Part shown: positions 16,502 to 25,191 of the stretch, piece by piece
Numbering within the stretch: the stretch's first letter is position 1
Layout: each line of letters begins with the position of its first letter
Assembly (NCBI GenBank): GCA_041653875.1
Contig: JBAZEM010000010.1
Span: 1 to 64,000, forward strand
Origin: VSJD01 sp041653875
Lineage (GTDB): Bacteria; Verrucomicrobiota; Kiritimatiellia; JAAZAB01
Direction: 5' to 3'
Length of the DNA: 64,000 bases
Notes under the pieces: generated by a model
Seen by the model: only the letters and a program-made list of their open reading frames with translations
What the model was told of the DNA's origin: nothing
Database searches by the model: none
Program-made: the position numbers and the translations under genes

Positions 16502-18082
16502 ATGAAAATCATCTCGACCGCCGCCATGCGGGAACTGGACCGCAAAACCATCGCCGATTACCAGACGCCGGGCGAGACGCTCATGGACCGCGCCGGATTC
16601 GGGGTCGCCCAGTTCGTGGATTACCTGTTCCATGCGAAAAATTTTTCCAGCCGCTCCGCGCGGCTGGTCGCGGGCCGGGGCAATAACGGCGGCGATATTT
16701 TCGCGGCGGCCCGCCACCTCCGCCAGATGGATTACGATGTGGATATTCTGCTGGCGGGTTCCTTGACCGATGTGCGCGGCGATGCGTTGATCCACCTGGG
16801 CAAGTTGAAAGCGAAGCGTATCCGTGTGGATGAACTGCCGACCCCGCAAGATTGGGAAGACGAAATCGCCTGCGCGCAGCGCGCTCATTCCGCGGATGCG
16901 CCCGTGATTGTGGATGGGGTTCTGGGCACGGGACTCCAGGGGCCCGCGCGCGGCCCCGCCAGCGGGGCCATCCGGTTTATCAATGCCCAGTCCGGTCTGA
17001 GTTTGGTCGTGGCCGTGGATGTGCCCTCCGGCCTGGATTCGGATACCGGCCGCGCGGAGGGCGACGCGGTTAAGGCCGATTACACCCTGACGATGGGATT
17101 GCCCAAGCGCGGTCTTGTGGCGCCGTGTGCCGCCGACCATGTTGGCCGTCTGGAAGCGATCCGCATCGGCATTCCCGATGACCTGATCGACAAGATCGAG
17201 TCCGACCTGGAACTCATCACGCCTTCCGACCTGCATCCGCTGTTTCCCCGCCGGGCCCGCGCCGCGCACAAGGGGTCGTTCGGCCATCTGCTGATCGTCG
17301 GAGGCGCGGCAGGATTTCCCGGCGCCATCGCGCTCGCCGCCCAGGCGGCCCTGCGCTCGGGTGTCGGCTTGGTAACCGTGGTGGTTCCGCGCGCCATTCT
17401 GTCCATCGTGGCCGGCCTGGCGCCGGAGGCCATGGTTCAGGGCGCCGCCGAAACGGAGATTGGCTCGTTGACTTCCGGCATGTGGCCGGTTTGGCGCGAC
17501 CGGCTGGATGCGTTCTCCGCCATTCTGGCCGGGCCGGGCATGACACGACATGCGGAAACCGCCGCCCTCGTCCGGATGATATTGGCCGACGCAAAAGCGC
17601 CGCTGGCGCTGGATGCCGATGCGCTCAATGTGTTCGAGGGCCAGATGGACGCATTGGCCAAACGGACCGGCCCGCTGGTCATCACGCCGCATCCCGGCGA
17701 AATGGCGCGTCTGTTGGGCCGGTCCACCGAGGAAGTCCAGACGCATCGGTTCGAAACGGTCAGGGAAGCCGCCGCGCGCGCCCGTGCCGTGGCGATTCTT
17801 AAAGGCGCCGGAACGCTGGTGGCCGAAGCCGGCCAGCCGCTGGCGATCAACATGACCGGAAACGCCGGTATGGCCACCGGCGGCATGGGCGATGTGCTGG
17901 CGGGCCTGTTGGGTGGCCTGCTCGCCCAGGGACTGAAACCCTTCGATGCCGCCCGCGCGGCGGTGTTCCTGCATGGCCGCGCCGGCGACCAGGCCGCCGA
18001 TGAAAAATCGGAGTCGGGCATCGTCGCCGGCGATCTCATCGCAGAACTGCCCTATGCCTTCCGGGATATCGTTCCGCGGTGA
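16502..18082 (+). CDS. nnr: bifunctional NAD(P)H-hydrate epimerase / ADP-dependent dehydratase
   Basis: 526 residues, matching the usual fused enzyme. Residues ~1-215 are the YjeF-N epimerase (GRGNNGGDIFAAARHL, VDGVLGTGLQGPARG, DVPSGLDSDTG). Residues ~225-520 are the ribokinase-like dehydratase (HKGSFGHLLIVGG, AGPGM, DADALN, TPHPGEMARLLG, GNAGMATGGMGDVLAG). It repairs damaged, hydrated NADH and NADPH. ATG 16502 (MKIISTAAMRELD) is the family start. It follows acpS across a 160-bp gap that contains a further GAACC repeat (16465-16498). Confidence 0.95.
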   Translation: MKIISTAAMRELDRKTIADYQTPGETLMDRAGFGVAQFVDYLFHAKNFSSRSARLVAGRGNNGGDIFAAARHLRQMDYDVDILLAGSLTDVRGDALIHLGKLKAKRIRVDELPTPQDWEDEIACAQRAHSADAPVIVDGVLGTGLQGPARGPASGAIRFINAQSGLSLVVAVDVPSGLDSDTGRAEGDAVKADYTLTMGLPKRGLVAPCAADHVGRLEAIRIGIPDDLIDKIESDLELITPSDLHPLFPRRARAAHKGSFGHLLIVGGAAGFPGAIALAAQAALRSGVGLVTVVVPRAILSIVAGLAPEAMVQGAAETEIGSLTSGMWPVWRDRLDAFSAILAGPGMTRHAETAALVRMILADAKAPLALDADALNVFEGQMDALAKRTGPLVITPHPGEMARLLGRSTEEVQTHRFETVREAAARARAVAILKGAGTLVAEAGQPLAINMTGNAGMATGGMGDVLAGLLGGLLAQGLKPFDAARAAVFLHGRAGDQAADEKSESGIVAGDLIAELPYAFRDIVPR

Positions 18083-18214
18083 ATCTGCGCGTGGAGCGTC
18101 GAGTGGAAAGCGTGAAGCGTATATCGGAGACGGCTTATCCCGCCGTTGGGCGCCAGCGGAACACAGTGTTTTAAGACAAACTCTGTGCCTACGGCCTACA
18201 GCCCACAGCCTGTT

Positions 18215-19108
18215 TTAGTCTTTCAACGCCTGCGCCAGACGGCGCCACTGCTCGACGCCCAGTTCTTCCGGGCGCGTGCGCGGATCGATCCCCAGCTGCC
18301 GGAAGGCCGCAAGCACATTCTCCGTATTCAAATGGCTTTCAATCGCCAAATCACTTAATCGGTCACTCGCTGAATATCTTATGTTTGCGCCGCACAAAAT
18401 GGTTTTCAATTGCTTGCGCCGGCGGGCAAACGCGAATTTCGTGAGCGCATAGAAAAATTGGCGCGCCGAACGATCATCCGCCGGTTGCTCCTTCCGAACC
18501 AGGTTGAGAATCGTCGAGCTGACGCCCGGCGCGGGATAGAAACAGGTCGGACTGACCGTCTTGCGGATGGCCGCATCGTATCGCAATTGGATCCAGAGTG
18601 TCAGCAGGCCGAAATCCTTGTGGCCCGGTTTGGCGATCAGCCGCGCGGCCACTTCCTGCTGGAGTGTCACCGTGAGTTGCGCCGGCGGCGTTGCGGCCTG
18701 GACCAGGTTGACTAAGATCGCGCTCCCAACGGAGTAGGGCAGGTTGGCCACAACCTTGCCGATCCCCGAGCGGAAGAGGGCTTCGTGGTCCACTTGCATC
18801 ATGTCGCCGCAGATGAGTTCCACATTTGGGAACGCTTTTAGGCGCTCTTTGAGCAGCGGCCACAGGCGCGGGTCCTTTTCGACCGTCACCACCCGGCGCG
18901 CAACGCGCGCCAGGGGCTCCGTCAGCACGCCCAGCCCCGCGCCGATTTCAAGCGCCTCGTCCCCGGCCGTGACGCCGGCCGTGTCTATCATGATTCCCAG
19001 AATGTTGGCGTCGATCAGGAAATTCTGCCCCAGCGATTTTTGCGGCCGGATATCCCATTCCGCCAGGATCGCCTGCACATCGGATATGCGGGTCAATTTC
19101 ATTGGCAT
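18215..19108 (-). CDS. rsmA: 16S rRNA dimethyladenosine transferase
   Basis: 297 residues. It dimethylates the two adjacent adenines near the 3' end of 16S rRNA. Motifs: KSLGQNFLID, SAM-binding EIGAGLGVLTEPLA, VVTVEKDPRL, GDMM and the catalytic NLPYSVGSAI. The C-terminal domain includes FAFARRRKQLKTIL and GIDPRTRPEELGVEQW. Between them about 20 residues (ANIRYSASDRLSDLAIESHL) are extra compared with the family and are encoded by an AATC-type short-period repeat (18335-18380 on the plus strand). Starts at 19108 or 19102 are both possible, with no clear ribosome-binding site. Confidence 0.94.
   Translation of the reverse strand: MPMKLTRISDVQAILAEWDIRPQKSLGQNFLIDANILGIMIDTAGVTAGDEALEIGAGLGVLTEPLARVARRVVTVEKDPRLWPLLKERLKAFPNVELICGDMMQVDHEALFRSGIGKVVANLPYSVGSAILVNLVQAATPPAQLTVTLQQEVAARLIAKPGHKDFGLLTLWIQLRYDAAIRKTVSPTCFYPAPGVSSTILNLVRKEQPADDRSARQFFYALTKFAFARRRKQLKTILCGANIRYSASDRLSDLAIESHLNTENVLAAFRQLGIDPRTRPEELGVEQWRRLAQALKD
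18335..18380. repeat. short-period repeat inserted in rsmA
   Basis: Units such as CAATCGCCAAATCACTTAATCGG repeat degenerate AATC/CACT words. The block is in frame with rsmA and of the same flavour as 10741-10895 and 32757-32812. Confidence 0.6.
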
Positions 19109-19343
19109 AAATTCGGGCTGTGGGTTATAATGCGGTTTGGACCGATCGGAGTCTCGATATCAACTTATCAGATCGAAGGGCGCTGTCAATCAATGGTTCC
19201 CGCGGCGCAACGCCGCGGGAACGGCGAGTTGCCCGACGGCGTCAGGCCGCCGTTGGGACGCGACGCTCCGCGTGACCGTGGAGCGACAAGACGCCCCCGG
19301 CTGTTCGAAAATGAGACCGTAGAGCCGGGCGCCGAGCGTTATC
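19109..19343. other. divergent intergenic region with GC-rich palindromes
   Basis: Contains a TTCCCGCGGCG / CGCCGCGGGAA palindrome (~19197-19222) and further complementary GC-rich words to about 19290. No gene or promoter is obvious. Confidence 0.45.
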
Positions 19344-19568
19344 ATGAAACGCGCCATCATCCAACCGAGCCGCTGCCGCGCTTGCGAATCCTGCGAGGCG
19401 GCTTGCGTGTGCGCCTTCCAGACGGTGATTCGCGAGGAAGCCGCCGCGAAACCCCGGCTCGATTTTTTCAAATGCTCCGGATGCGCCCGGCGCAAAACGA
19501 TTTGCCGCGGCCAGGCAATCGGGTTCGTGTTGCAACCATGCGCCGGACGCGGCCGGATGAGTTGGTGA
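19344..19568 (+). CDS. small degenerate 4Fe-4S ferredoxin-like protein
   Basis: 74 residues resembling a family of short dicluster proteins that begin with RAIIQP-RC and end with QPC-G-GRM-W; both ends are present here. The first cysteine set (C11, C14, C17, C21) could bind a cluster. The second set (CSGCARRKTIC) has Arg where the third cysteine of CxxCxxC is expected, so the second cluster is doubtful. It lies just upstream of the arsenic operon promoter and is probably not part of that operon. It may be a decaying or specialised copy. Confidence 0.5.
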   Translation: MKRAIIQPSRCRACESCEAACVCAFQTVIREEAAAKPRLDFFKCSGCARRKTICRGQAIGFVLQPCAGRGRMSW

Positions 19569-19632
19569 ATTGCGATCGATTCGGCGCGCCGGCCCGCGTC
19601 CCGGCGGATCGCGCGTTTTTCCCGGCCACCCG

Positions 19633-19661
19633 TTGACAACGGGGCGCGATGCTGTTATATT
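19633..19661 (+). promoter_or_regulatory. promoter of the arsenic operon
   Basis: TTGACA (19633-19638), a 17-base spacer and TATATT (19656-19661) form a near-consensus sigma-70 promoter 31 bases before the arsR ATG. The AT-rich stretch overlapping the -10 and start region is the likely ArsR operator. Confidence 0.75.
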
Positions 19662-19692
19662 TCGCCACATAACGAATTGACGAAGGGAGCGC

Positions 19693-20061
19693 ATGCGCGA
19701 AACGATGGATGTCCTGAAGGCCCTGGCCGACGAAACCCGCCTGCGCGCGCTCGGCGCGCTCCAGGGGGGCGAACTGTGCGTTTGCCAGCTCATAGCCTTG
19801 CTGGAGCTGGCGCCCTCCACGGTCTCGAAGCACCTGGCGATCCTGCGCGCCGCGCGGCTGGTGGAGAGCCGCAAAGACGGACGCTGGATGCACTACCGTT
19901 TGTCCCGGGAGTTCAGGACCCCCTCGGCAGGCAAGTTGCTCGCATTGTTGTTGAAGGACATGGCGCAGACCGGCCGGATGATCGAAGACCGGAAGAAGCT
20001 GAAGCGGATTTGCGGGGAAAACATGGACGTTCTGTGTCGGAGGATTCTTGGCAAGCAGTGA
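19693..20061 (+). CDS. arsR: ArsR-family arsenic-responsive repressor
   Basis: 122 residues with a winged helix-turn-helix (DVLKALADETRLRALGAL, then APSTVSKHLAILRAARLV). The metal site ELCVCQL (~residue 26) is the classic ArsR cysteine pair at the DNA-recognition helix, which binds As(III) or Sb(III) and releases DNA. A GGGAG ribosome-binding site precedes ATG 19693. It is first in the operon with arsC, acr3 and arsM and should autoregulate it. The C-terminal ~25 residues are more basic than usual but unremarkable. Confidence 0.93.
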   Translation: MRETMDVLKALADETRLRALGALQGGELCVCQLIALLELAPSTVSKHLAILRAARLVESRKDGRWMHYRLSREFRTPSAGKLLALLLKDMAQTGRMIEDRKKLKRICGENMDVLCRRILGKQ

Positions 20062-20078
20062 ATAAGGAGGAACACGCA

Positions 20079-20117
20079 ATGGAAACTAACGCGGGCACAG
20101 CCCGCGTTAGACAATGA
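20079..20117 (+). CDS. 12-codon leader peptide ahead of arsC, overlapping its start
   Basis: A mini-ORF with an excellent AAGGAGG ribosome-binding site encodes 12 residues and ends with TGA overlapping the arsC start as ATGA. Most of it is a perfect palindrome, CTAACGCGGGC-ACA-GCCCGCGTTAG (20086-20110). arsC itself lacks its own ribosome-binding site, so it is probably translated by coupling through this leader. The palindrome looks like an inserted repeat, as similar words occur at 44065-44095 and near 53880. Confidence 0.5.
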   Translation: METNAGTARVRQ

Positions 20118-20551
20118 TGAAGAACCGTTTAAAAATTTTGTTTCTCTGCACCGGGAACTCGTGCCGGAGCCAGATGGCCGAGGGTTGGACGCGCCAGCTC
20201 AAAGGGGATGTAATCGAGCCATATTCGGCGGGCATCGCAACGCATGGGTTGAACCCGAACGCCGTCAAGGTCATGGCCGAGGCGGGCGTGGATATTTCGC
20301 GCCAGCGCTCGAAGCATGTGGACGAGCTGAAGGATATCGTCTTCGATTACGTGGTGACCGTTTGCGATAACGCCCACGAGTCCTGCCCGCTCTTCCCGGG
20401 CAAGACCAAAGTCGTGCATGTTGGTTTTGACGACCCGCCAAGGTTGGCGCGCAACGCCAAGACGGAAGAAGAAGTTTTGGCCCATTACCGCCGGGTGCGG
20501 GATGAAATTCGGACGTTTGTGGAAAACTTGCCGGATACATTGGAACGGTAG
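20114..20551 (+). CDS. arsC: arsenate reductase, LMW-phosphatase/thioredoxin type
   Basis: 145 residues. P-loop FLCTGNSCRSQMAEGW near the N-terminus holds the first catalytic cysteine, and VTVCDNAHESCPLFPG supplies the pair used for the disulfide relay to thioredoxin. DDPPRLA and the C-terminal helix complete the family. It reduces arsenate to arsenite for export by Acr3. The start is ATG 20114 (or the next codon, 20117), coupled to the short leader ORF. Confidence 0.95.
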   Translation: MMKNRLKILFLCTGNSCRSQMAEGWTRQLKGDVIEPYSAGIATHGLNPNAVKVMAEAGVDISRQRSKHVDELKDIVFDYVVTVCDNAHESCPLFPGKTKVVHVGFDDPPRLARNAKTEEEVLAHYRRVRDEIRTFVENLPDTLER

Positions 20552-20606
20552 GGCCCGGCCTCCGGCCGGGCCGGAAGACGGGCCAGCCGGAGGCAGGCCC
20601 CAACCT
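20549..20606. repeat. GGTAGGGCCCGGCC palindromic element
   Basis: CCCGGCC and GGCCGGG arms and a second CCAGCC/GGC set lie between arsC and acr3. A related block with GGACCCTACC and GGTAGGGCCCGGCC lies at 21695-21775, after acr3. Confidence 0.5.
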
Positions 20607-20640
20607 GATGCAGGATGCCGACATTAAAGGAGAGGCCGTT

Positions 20641-21726
20641 ATGACTGAAAGGATTGCGAGCAAACTGTCTTTTCTGGACCGGTATCTGACCCTGTGGATT
20701 TTTATCGCGATGGCATTCGGGGTGTTGCTGGGCTACGTCATGCCGGCCTTCGGCAATTGGATCGGATCCCTGCGCCCGGCCGGAACCCAAACCAGCATTC
20801 CCATTGCCATCGGCCTGATCCTGATGATGTATCCGCCGTTGGCCAAAGTGAAATACGAGGAACTGGGCGATGTCTTCCGGGACTGGAAAGTGCTGGGTCT
20901 GAGTCTGGCACAGAACTGGATTGCAGGGCCGATCCTGATGTTCCTGCTGGCGGCGGCTTTTCTGCATAACCAGCCGGAGTTCATGATCGGGTTAATCATG
21001 ATCGGCCTGGCGCGTTGTATCGCCATGGTCATTGTCTGGAATGATCTCGCCAAGGGCAATTGCGAGTATTGCGCCGGATTGGTGGCGTTCAACGCGATCT
21101 TCCAGGTGCTTTTCTACAGCGTCTTTGCCTGGTTTTTCATCACCAAATTGCCGCCCCTGCTGGGCATAGCCGGGGCCGTGGTCAACATCACCATCAAACA
21201 GGTCGCCCAAAGCGTGTTCATTTATCTGGGCATCCCGTTCCTGGCCGGCATGCTGACGCGCTTGAGTTTGGTCAAGCTGAAGGGCAAAGAATGGTATCAC
21301 GCGACGTTCATCCCGAGGATTTCTCCGATCACGTTGGTGGCGTTGTTGTTCACCATCGTGGTGATGTTCTCGTTACAGGGCGAAAAAATCGTCCGCCAGC
21401 CGGGCCAGGTCATCCTGATCGCCGCGCCGCTCTTGATCTATTTCGTAGTCATGTTCCTGTTGAGTTTCTGGATGAGCAAAAAGGCGGGCGCCGATTACGC
21501 CAAGTCGGCGACACTCTCCTTCACCGCCGCCAGCAACAACTTCGAGCTGGCCATCGCGGTGGCGGTGGGCGTGTTCGGCATCGATCATGGCGCGGCTTTT
21601 GCGGCGGTGATCGGGCCGCTGGTGGAAGTGCCGGTTTTGATCGGCCTGGTGAATGTGGCATTGTGGTTTAAACGGCGATGGGATGCCAAGACGGTCCAGC
21701 CGGAGGCTGGACCCTACCAAAGATAA
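20641..21726 (+). CDS. acr3: ACR3-family arsenite efflux permease
   Basis: 361 residues with about ten hydrophobic helices. The family signature ARCIAMVIVWNDLAKGNCEYCAG is intact, including the conserved cysteine in the fourth helix region. It carries arsenite out of the cell using the proton gradient. ATG 20641 follows AAAGGAGAGG. The last residues (QPEAGPYQR) are encoded by a repeat similar to those flanking the gene, so the natural C-terminus may be slightly extended by it. Confidence 0.95.
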   Translation: MTERIASKLSFLDRYLTLWIFIAMAFGVLLGYVMPAFGNWIGSLRPAGTQTSIPIAIGLILMMYPPLAKVKYEELGDVFRDWKVLGLSLAQNWIAGPILMFLLAAAFLHNQPEFMIGLIMIGLARCIAMVIVWNDLAKGNCEYCAGLVAFNAIFQVLFYSVFAWFFITKLPPLLGIAGAVVNITIKQVAQSVFIYLGIPFLAGMLTRLSLVKLKGKEWYHATFIPRISPITLVALLFTIVVMFSLQGEKIVRQPGQVILIAAPLLIYFVVMFLLSFWMSKKAGADYAKSATLSFTAASNNFELAIAVAVGVFGIDHGAAFAAVIGPLVEVPVLIGLVNVALWFKRRWDAKTVQPEAGPYQR

Positions 21727-21787
21727 TGGCATCGGGTAACGGTAGGGCCCGGCCGCCGGCCGGGCCGAAGACGAGAAGAGGTCAATT

Positions 21788-22597
21788 ATGAATAAGAACG
21801 TCACGCATGTTGAACAAACGCGAAAGATTGTCCGGCAACACTATGGCCGCGTGGCCGAAACCGGCGGACAGGCGCCCTGCTGCAATTCCGGCGGCCACTC
21901 GAAATGCTGCGAGGCCGGCCCGCGCCCGGTGGATCTCCGCGAGATGGCGCGGCGGCTCGGCTACAACGCAAAACAGCTCGCGACGCTTCCCAAGAACGCC
22001 AACCTGGGGCTCGGTTGCGGCAATCCCGTGGCCATGGCGCTCCTCAAGCGAGGCGAGACGGTGCTCGACCTCGGCAGTGGCGCCGGGATCGATTGCTTTA
22101 TCGCCGCGCAGGCGGTGGGGCCTGCCGGCCATGTCATCGGGGTGGACATGACGCCGGAAATGCTGCACAAAGCCCGCGCCAACATCGGCAAGCGCACAAA
22201 TGTCGAGTTCCGCCTGGGCGAGATCGAGCGCCTGCCCGTGGCCGACAATTCCGTGGACACGATCATATCGAACTGCGTAATCAATCTCTCCCCGGAGAAG
22301 CAAAAAGTTTTCGACGAGACTTACCGGGTGTTGCGTCCCGGCGGACATCTGGCCATTTCGGACGTGGTTCGGATCAAGCCCTTCGCGGGCGCCCGCTGGA
22401 AAAGCGCGCAACATCTCTCGGCGTGCATTTCCGGCAGTGTCACGATCCGGGCGCTCACAGCCATGCTGCGCAAAGCCGGTTTCGCCGACGTGCGCGTCGC
22501 GCTCAACGAAGCCAGCCGCGAATTCATCAAGGACTGGCTGCCGGGAACCGGCGTCGAAAATTATATCCGCTCGGCCTTCGTCGAAGCCCGGAAATGA
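21788..22597 (+). CDS. arsM: arsenite S-adenosylmethionine methyltransferase
   Basis: 269 residues. SAM-binding motif VLDLGSGAGIDCFIAA (~95), GVDMTPEMLHKAR, and NCVINLSPEKQKVF with its conserved Cys identify ArsM. A cysteine pair appears in CCNSGGHSKCCEAG (~35-45) and further Cys in GLGCGNP and LSACISG, which together coordinate As(III). It methylates arsenite to volatile or less inhibitory forms. It follows acr3 by 60 bp. Confidence 0.93.
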   Translation: MNKNVTHVEQTRKIVRQHYGRVAETGGQAPCCNSGGHSKCCEAGPRPVDLREMARRLGYNAKQLATLPKNANLGLGCGNPVAMALLKRGETVLDLGSGAGIDCFIAAQAVGPAGHVIGVDMTPEMLHKARANIGKRTNVEFRLGEIERLPVADNSVDTIISNCVINLSPEKQKVFDETYRVLRPGGHLAISDVVRIKPFAGARWKSAQHLSACISGSVTIRALTAMLRKAGFADVRVALNEASREFIKDWLPGTGVENYIRSAFVEARK

Positions 22598-22652
22598 GGA
22601 TTGCCGCATCCATTAATCATATGATATTTTTGGGCTATCAGAGGAGGGCGCC

Positions 22653-23249
22653 ATGCGGCCGGGGCTGTTGACAATCATCGTTGTGGTCGCCGCTTGGGCC
22701 GGAACGCTATTGGGAAAGGAGGATGCCATGCCGGACTTGAAAGCAAAAAAGGTTTTGATCGTGATCGCGGCAAAGGATTTCAGGGACGAGGAATTTTTCG
22801 ATCCGTATAACCGCCTTCGCCAGTGCGGGGCCGGCGTGACGGTGGCCAGTTCGGTGAAGGGCCGGGCCGCGAGCGTGTCCGGCAAAACGACGGCCACGGA
22901 CAAGCTAATCGCCGAATGCAAGGCCGGGGATTACGATGCCGTCGTTTTCATCGGCGGGCCGGGCGCCGCCGAATTCTTCACGAATGCGACCGCCCATGCG
23001 CTGGCGCGCGCGGCCGTGGAACAGAATAAAGTGCTGGCGGCCATCTGCATCGCGCCGGTGACGCTTGCCAATGCGGGCGTGTTAAAGGGCAGGAAAGCCA
23101 CGGTTTTCCCATCTTTCAAGGACCAGCTGGCCGCCCAGGGCGCCCTGGTGGTCGGCAAGGATGTCGTGCAGGACGGCAAACTGCTCACCGCCAGCGGTCC
23201 CAAAGCGGCCCGTGAATTCGCCTTGGCGTTGGTGAAGATGCTGGAGTGA
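22653..23249 (+). CDS. DJ-1/PfpI-family protein
   Basis: 198 residues. Core motifs VLIVIAAKDFRDEEF, FIGGPGA and AAICIAPVTLANAG, with the nucleophilic-elbow cysteine at ICIAP. Members act as protein or glyoxal deglycases, chaperones or proteases; the role here is not known. Two starts are equally well served: ATG 22653 (AGGAGG upstream, adds a hydrophobic signal-like segment) and ATG 22728 (AAGGAGG upstream, cytosolic form). It is the last gene of the arsenic run and may protect against oxidative damage caused by arsenic, which is inference. Confidence 0.85.
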   Translation: MRPGLLTIIVVVAAWAGTLLGKEDAMPDLKAKKVLIVIAAKDFRDEEFFDPYNRLRQCGAGVTVASSVKGRAASVSGKTTATDKLIAECKAGDYDAVVFIGGPGAAEFFTNATAHALARAAVEQNKVLAAICIAPVTLANAGVLKGRKATVFPSFKDQLAAQGALVVGKDVVQDGKLLTASGPKAAREFALALVKMLE

Positions 23250-23328
23250 ATGTCCTGCGCGAACCCGCGCGCCTCCACGAACTTCATGTTCATTGCCGCG
23301 CTCTGCTTGTTGCCGAACCGGGAGTTGT

Positions 23329-24807
23329 TCAGTCCACCTGTTCTTTGCAGATTTTCCGGAAATGGTAGCCGTAAATGGCCAGCGTGATGGCCTCGGGAAA
23401 GAGACGGGGATGCCGAAACTGGGTCCACAGCAGAAGATGCCAGTAGTGAAACCGCTCCTGCCCGACGATGCCGAGCCGATAGAAAGACCGCGCAAGCGCC
23501 AGTAAATGTGCGCCCCGCAACGGGGCGCTGGTCCGGGGCGGATTGAATTCCCGCAGGAAGGTCCGGATGCGCCGATAGTAATGCTTGGGGGCGTAGATGT
23601 TCTGGAGAATTTCCTTGTAGCCTTTGCGCAGGGCTTCCAGGCTCATGGCCGGAACGATATTCGTCGTGCCGTCCGCGTTGTCGCCCGATAATTCCCCGCG
23701 CAGCCGGCCCTCCTGTTTCATGCGGTCATACAACCGCGTGCCGGGAGGGGCCTGCAACATGCCGACCATGGCGGTCACAATGCCGCTCTTCTGGATGAAA
23801 TCGATCTGCCGCTGGAAAATGGAGGGCAAATCGCTGTCGAAGCCGACGATAAACCCGCCCTGCACCTGAAGCCCGGCGCGCTGGATGCATTTCACGTCAT
23901 CCACCAGGTTGCGGTTCTTGTTCTGGTGTTTGCCGCACTCGGCCAGGGAAGCCTCATCCGGGGTTTCGATGCCGATAAACACCTTGTTGAATCCGGCCTG
24001 GACCATCATCGCCATCAATAATGGGTCTTGCGCCAGGTTGACGGATGTCTCGGTGTTGAACACGATGCCGCGCTTGCCTTGGCGCCATGCGATCAGGGCC
24101 GGCAACAGGTCGGTTTTAAGGAACTGCTTGTTGCCGATGAAGTTGTCGTCCACAAAGAAAATTTCGTTGCGCCATCCCCGGGCATACAGGCTGTCCAACT
24201 CGGCGATAATCTGGCGCGAAGTTTTAATGCGCACCCGGCGGCCGAGCAGGGCGGTGACATTGCAAAAATCGCAGGCGAACGGACAGCCGCGCGAAAACTG
24301 GATGCTCATGCAGGCGTAGCGCTTAAGGTCGAGCAGATCCCAGCGGGGCGCGGGCGTCTGCCGCAGGTCCGCAAAATCGGCGGAGGCATACATCTTTTTG
24401 GGCCGGTTTTGCGCCAGGTCGCCCAGAAACGCCGGCAACGTCAATTCCGCCTCGTTTAAAACGAAATGGTCCACGCCCGCGAACTGCGCGTGCTCGTTGG
24501 TAAACAGCGGGCCGCCCGCCACAACGCGCAAGCCGGCCTCCTTGCACCGGGCAATCAGCCGGCGGGCCGACTCGCGCTGGACCAGCATGGCGCTGATGAA
24601 GACACAGTCGGCCCAAGCCAGGTCCTTTTTCGTGAGGTCGCGCACATTGGCGTCCACGAGCCGCGTGGACCATTCTTGCGGCAACATGGCGGCGACGGTC
24701 AGCAGGCCCAGGGGCGGCAGGGCGGCGCGCTTGCGCACGAACTCCAAGGCATGCTTGAAACTCCAGAATGTGTCCGGAAACTCGGGATAAATTAAAAGAA
24801 TATTCAT
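23329..24807 (-). CDS. B12-binding-domain radical SAM enzyme
   Basis: 492 residues. N-terminal cobalamin-binding-like domain (~1-140, LPPLGLLTVAAML, ADCVFISAM, VVAGGPLFTNE) and radical SAM core with CPFACDFCNV (~175) binding the 4Fe-4S cluster. FVDDNFIGN and FIGIETPDEASL are typical of the HpnJ/HpnR-like and hopanoid-associated groups. The C-terminal DUF4070-like part follows. The substrate cannot be deduced. It stands alone, convergent with the DJ-1 gene. Confidence 0.85.
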   Translation of the reverse strand: MNILLIYPEFPDTFWSFKHALEFVRKRAALPPLGLLTVAAMLPQEWSTRLVDANVRDLTKKDLAWADCVFISAMLVQRESARRLIARCKEAGLRVVAGGPLFTNEHAQFAGVDHFVLNEAELTLPAFLGDLAQNRPKKMYASADFADLRQTPAPRWDLLDLKRYACMSIQFSRGCPFACDFCNVTALLGRRVRIKTSRQIIAELDSLYARGWRNEIFFVDDNFIGNKQFLKTDLLPALIAWRQGKRGIVFNTETSVNLAQDPLLMAMMVQAGFNKVFIGIETPDEASLAECGKHQNKNRNLVDDVKCIQRAGLQVQGGFIVGFDSDLPSIFQRQIDFIQKSGIVTAMVGMLQAPPGTRLYDRMKQEGRLRGELSGDNADGTTNIVPAMSLEALRKGYKEILQNIYAPKHYYRRIRTFLREFNPPRTSAPLRGAHLLALARSFYRLGIVGQERFHYWHLLLWTQFRHPRLFPEAITLAIYGYHFRKICKEQVD

Positions 24808-25191
24808 GGATAGCCTCGAAATTGGGGCCGTGATTTATCCCAGCCCCGTCTTCTTATACCTTATCGACAGCGGGAAGTCAAGCTCGCAAAAAAGACCGGG
24901 GAAATGGTTGATGGTTGATGGGCAATGGTCGATGGGCAATGGTCAATGGTTGATGGTCGATGGGCAATGGTTGATGGTCGATGGGCAATGGTCGATGGTC
25001 GATGGGCAATGGTCGATGGTTGATGTGGATTATGCGGCCCATAACGAAAATATGGATAGTAAACATTGGCGATGGATCGAGAATCTTTTGCAGGAATTCG
25101 TTGCCCCACCGGTCCATCGGCAAATAACCAGCATGATCGCACATTTCCTGCTTCATTAACCATCAACCATTTCCCATTGACCATCGTTTTA
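24808..25191. repeat. ATGGT-type short-period repeat with inverted right arm
   Basis: 24900-25030 carries more than a dozen units such as GATGGTTGATGGGCAATGGTC; 25155-25188 carries the complements (ACCATCAACCATTTCCC). A unique ~120-bp centre separates them. The open frames crossing it are translations of the repeat (DGQW/HRPST strings), not genes. The same flavour occurs at 34805-35005. It fills the whole gap between the radical SAM and dus genes. Confidence 0.75.

Noticed and set aside
16352..17974. A 540-codon minus-strand frame opposite nnr
   Set aside because: Composition is of the same antisense type and the plus-strand gene is a clear two-domain enzyme.
24806..25184. Open frames across the ATGGT repeat on both strands
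   Set aside because: They translate the tandem repeat in several frames alike and have no ribosome-binding sites.
24900..25190. Possible CRISPR array
   Set aside because: The units are 6-9 bases, degenerate and without unique spacers of constant length; the right part is the complement of the left. No cas gene is near.
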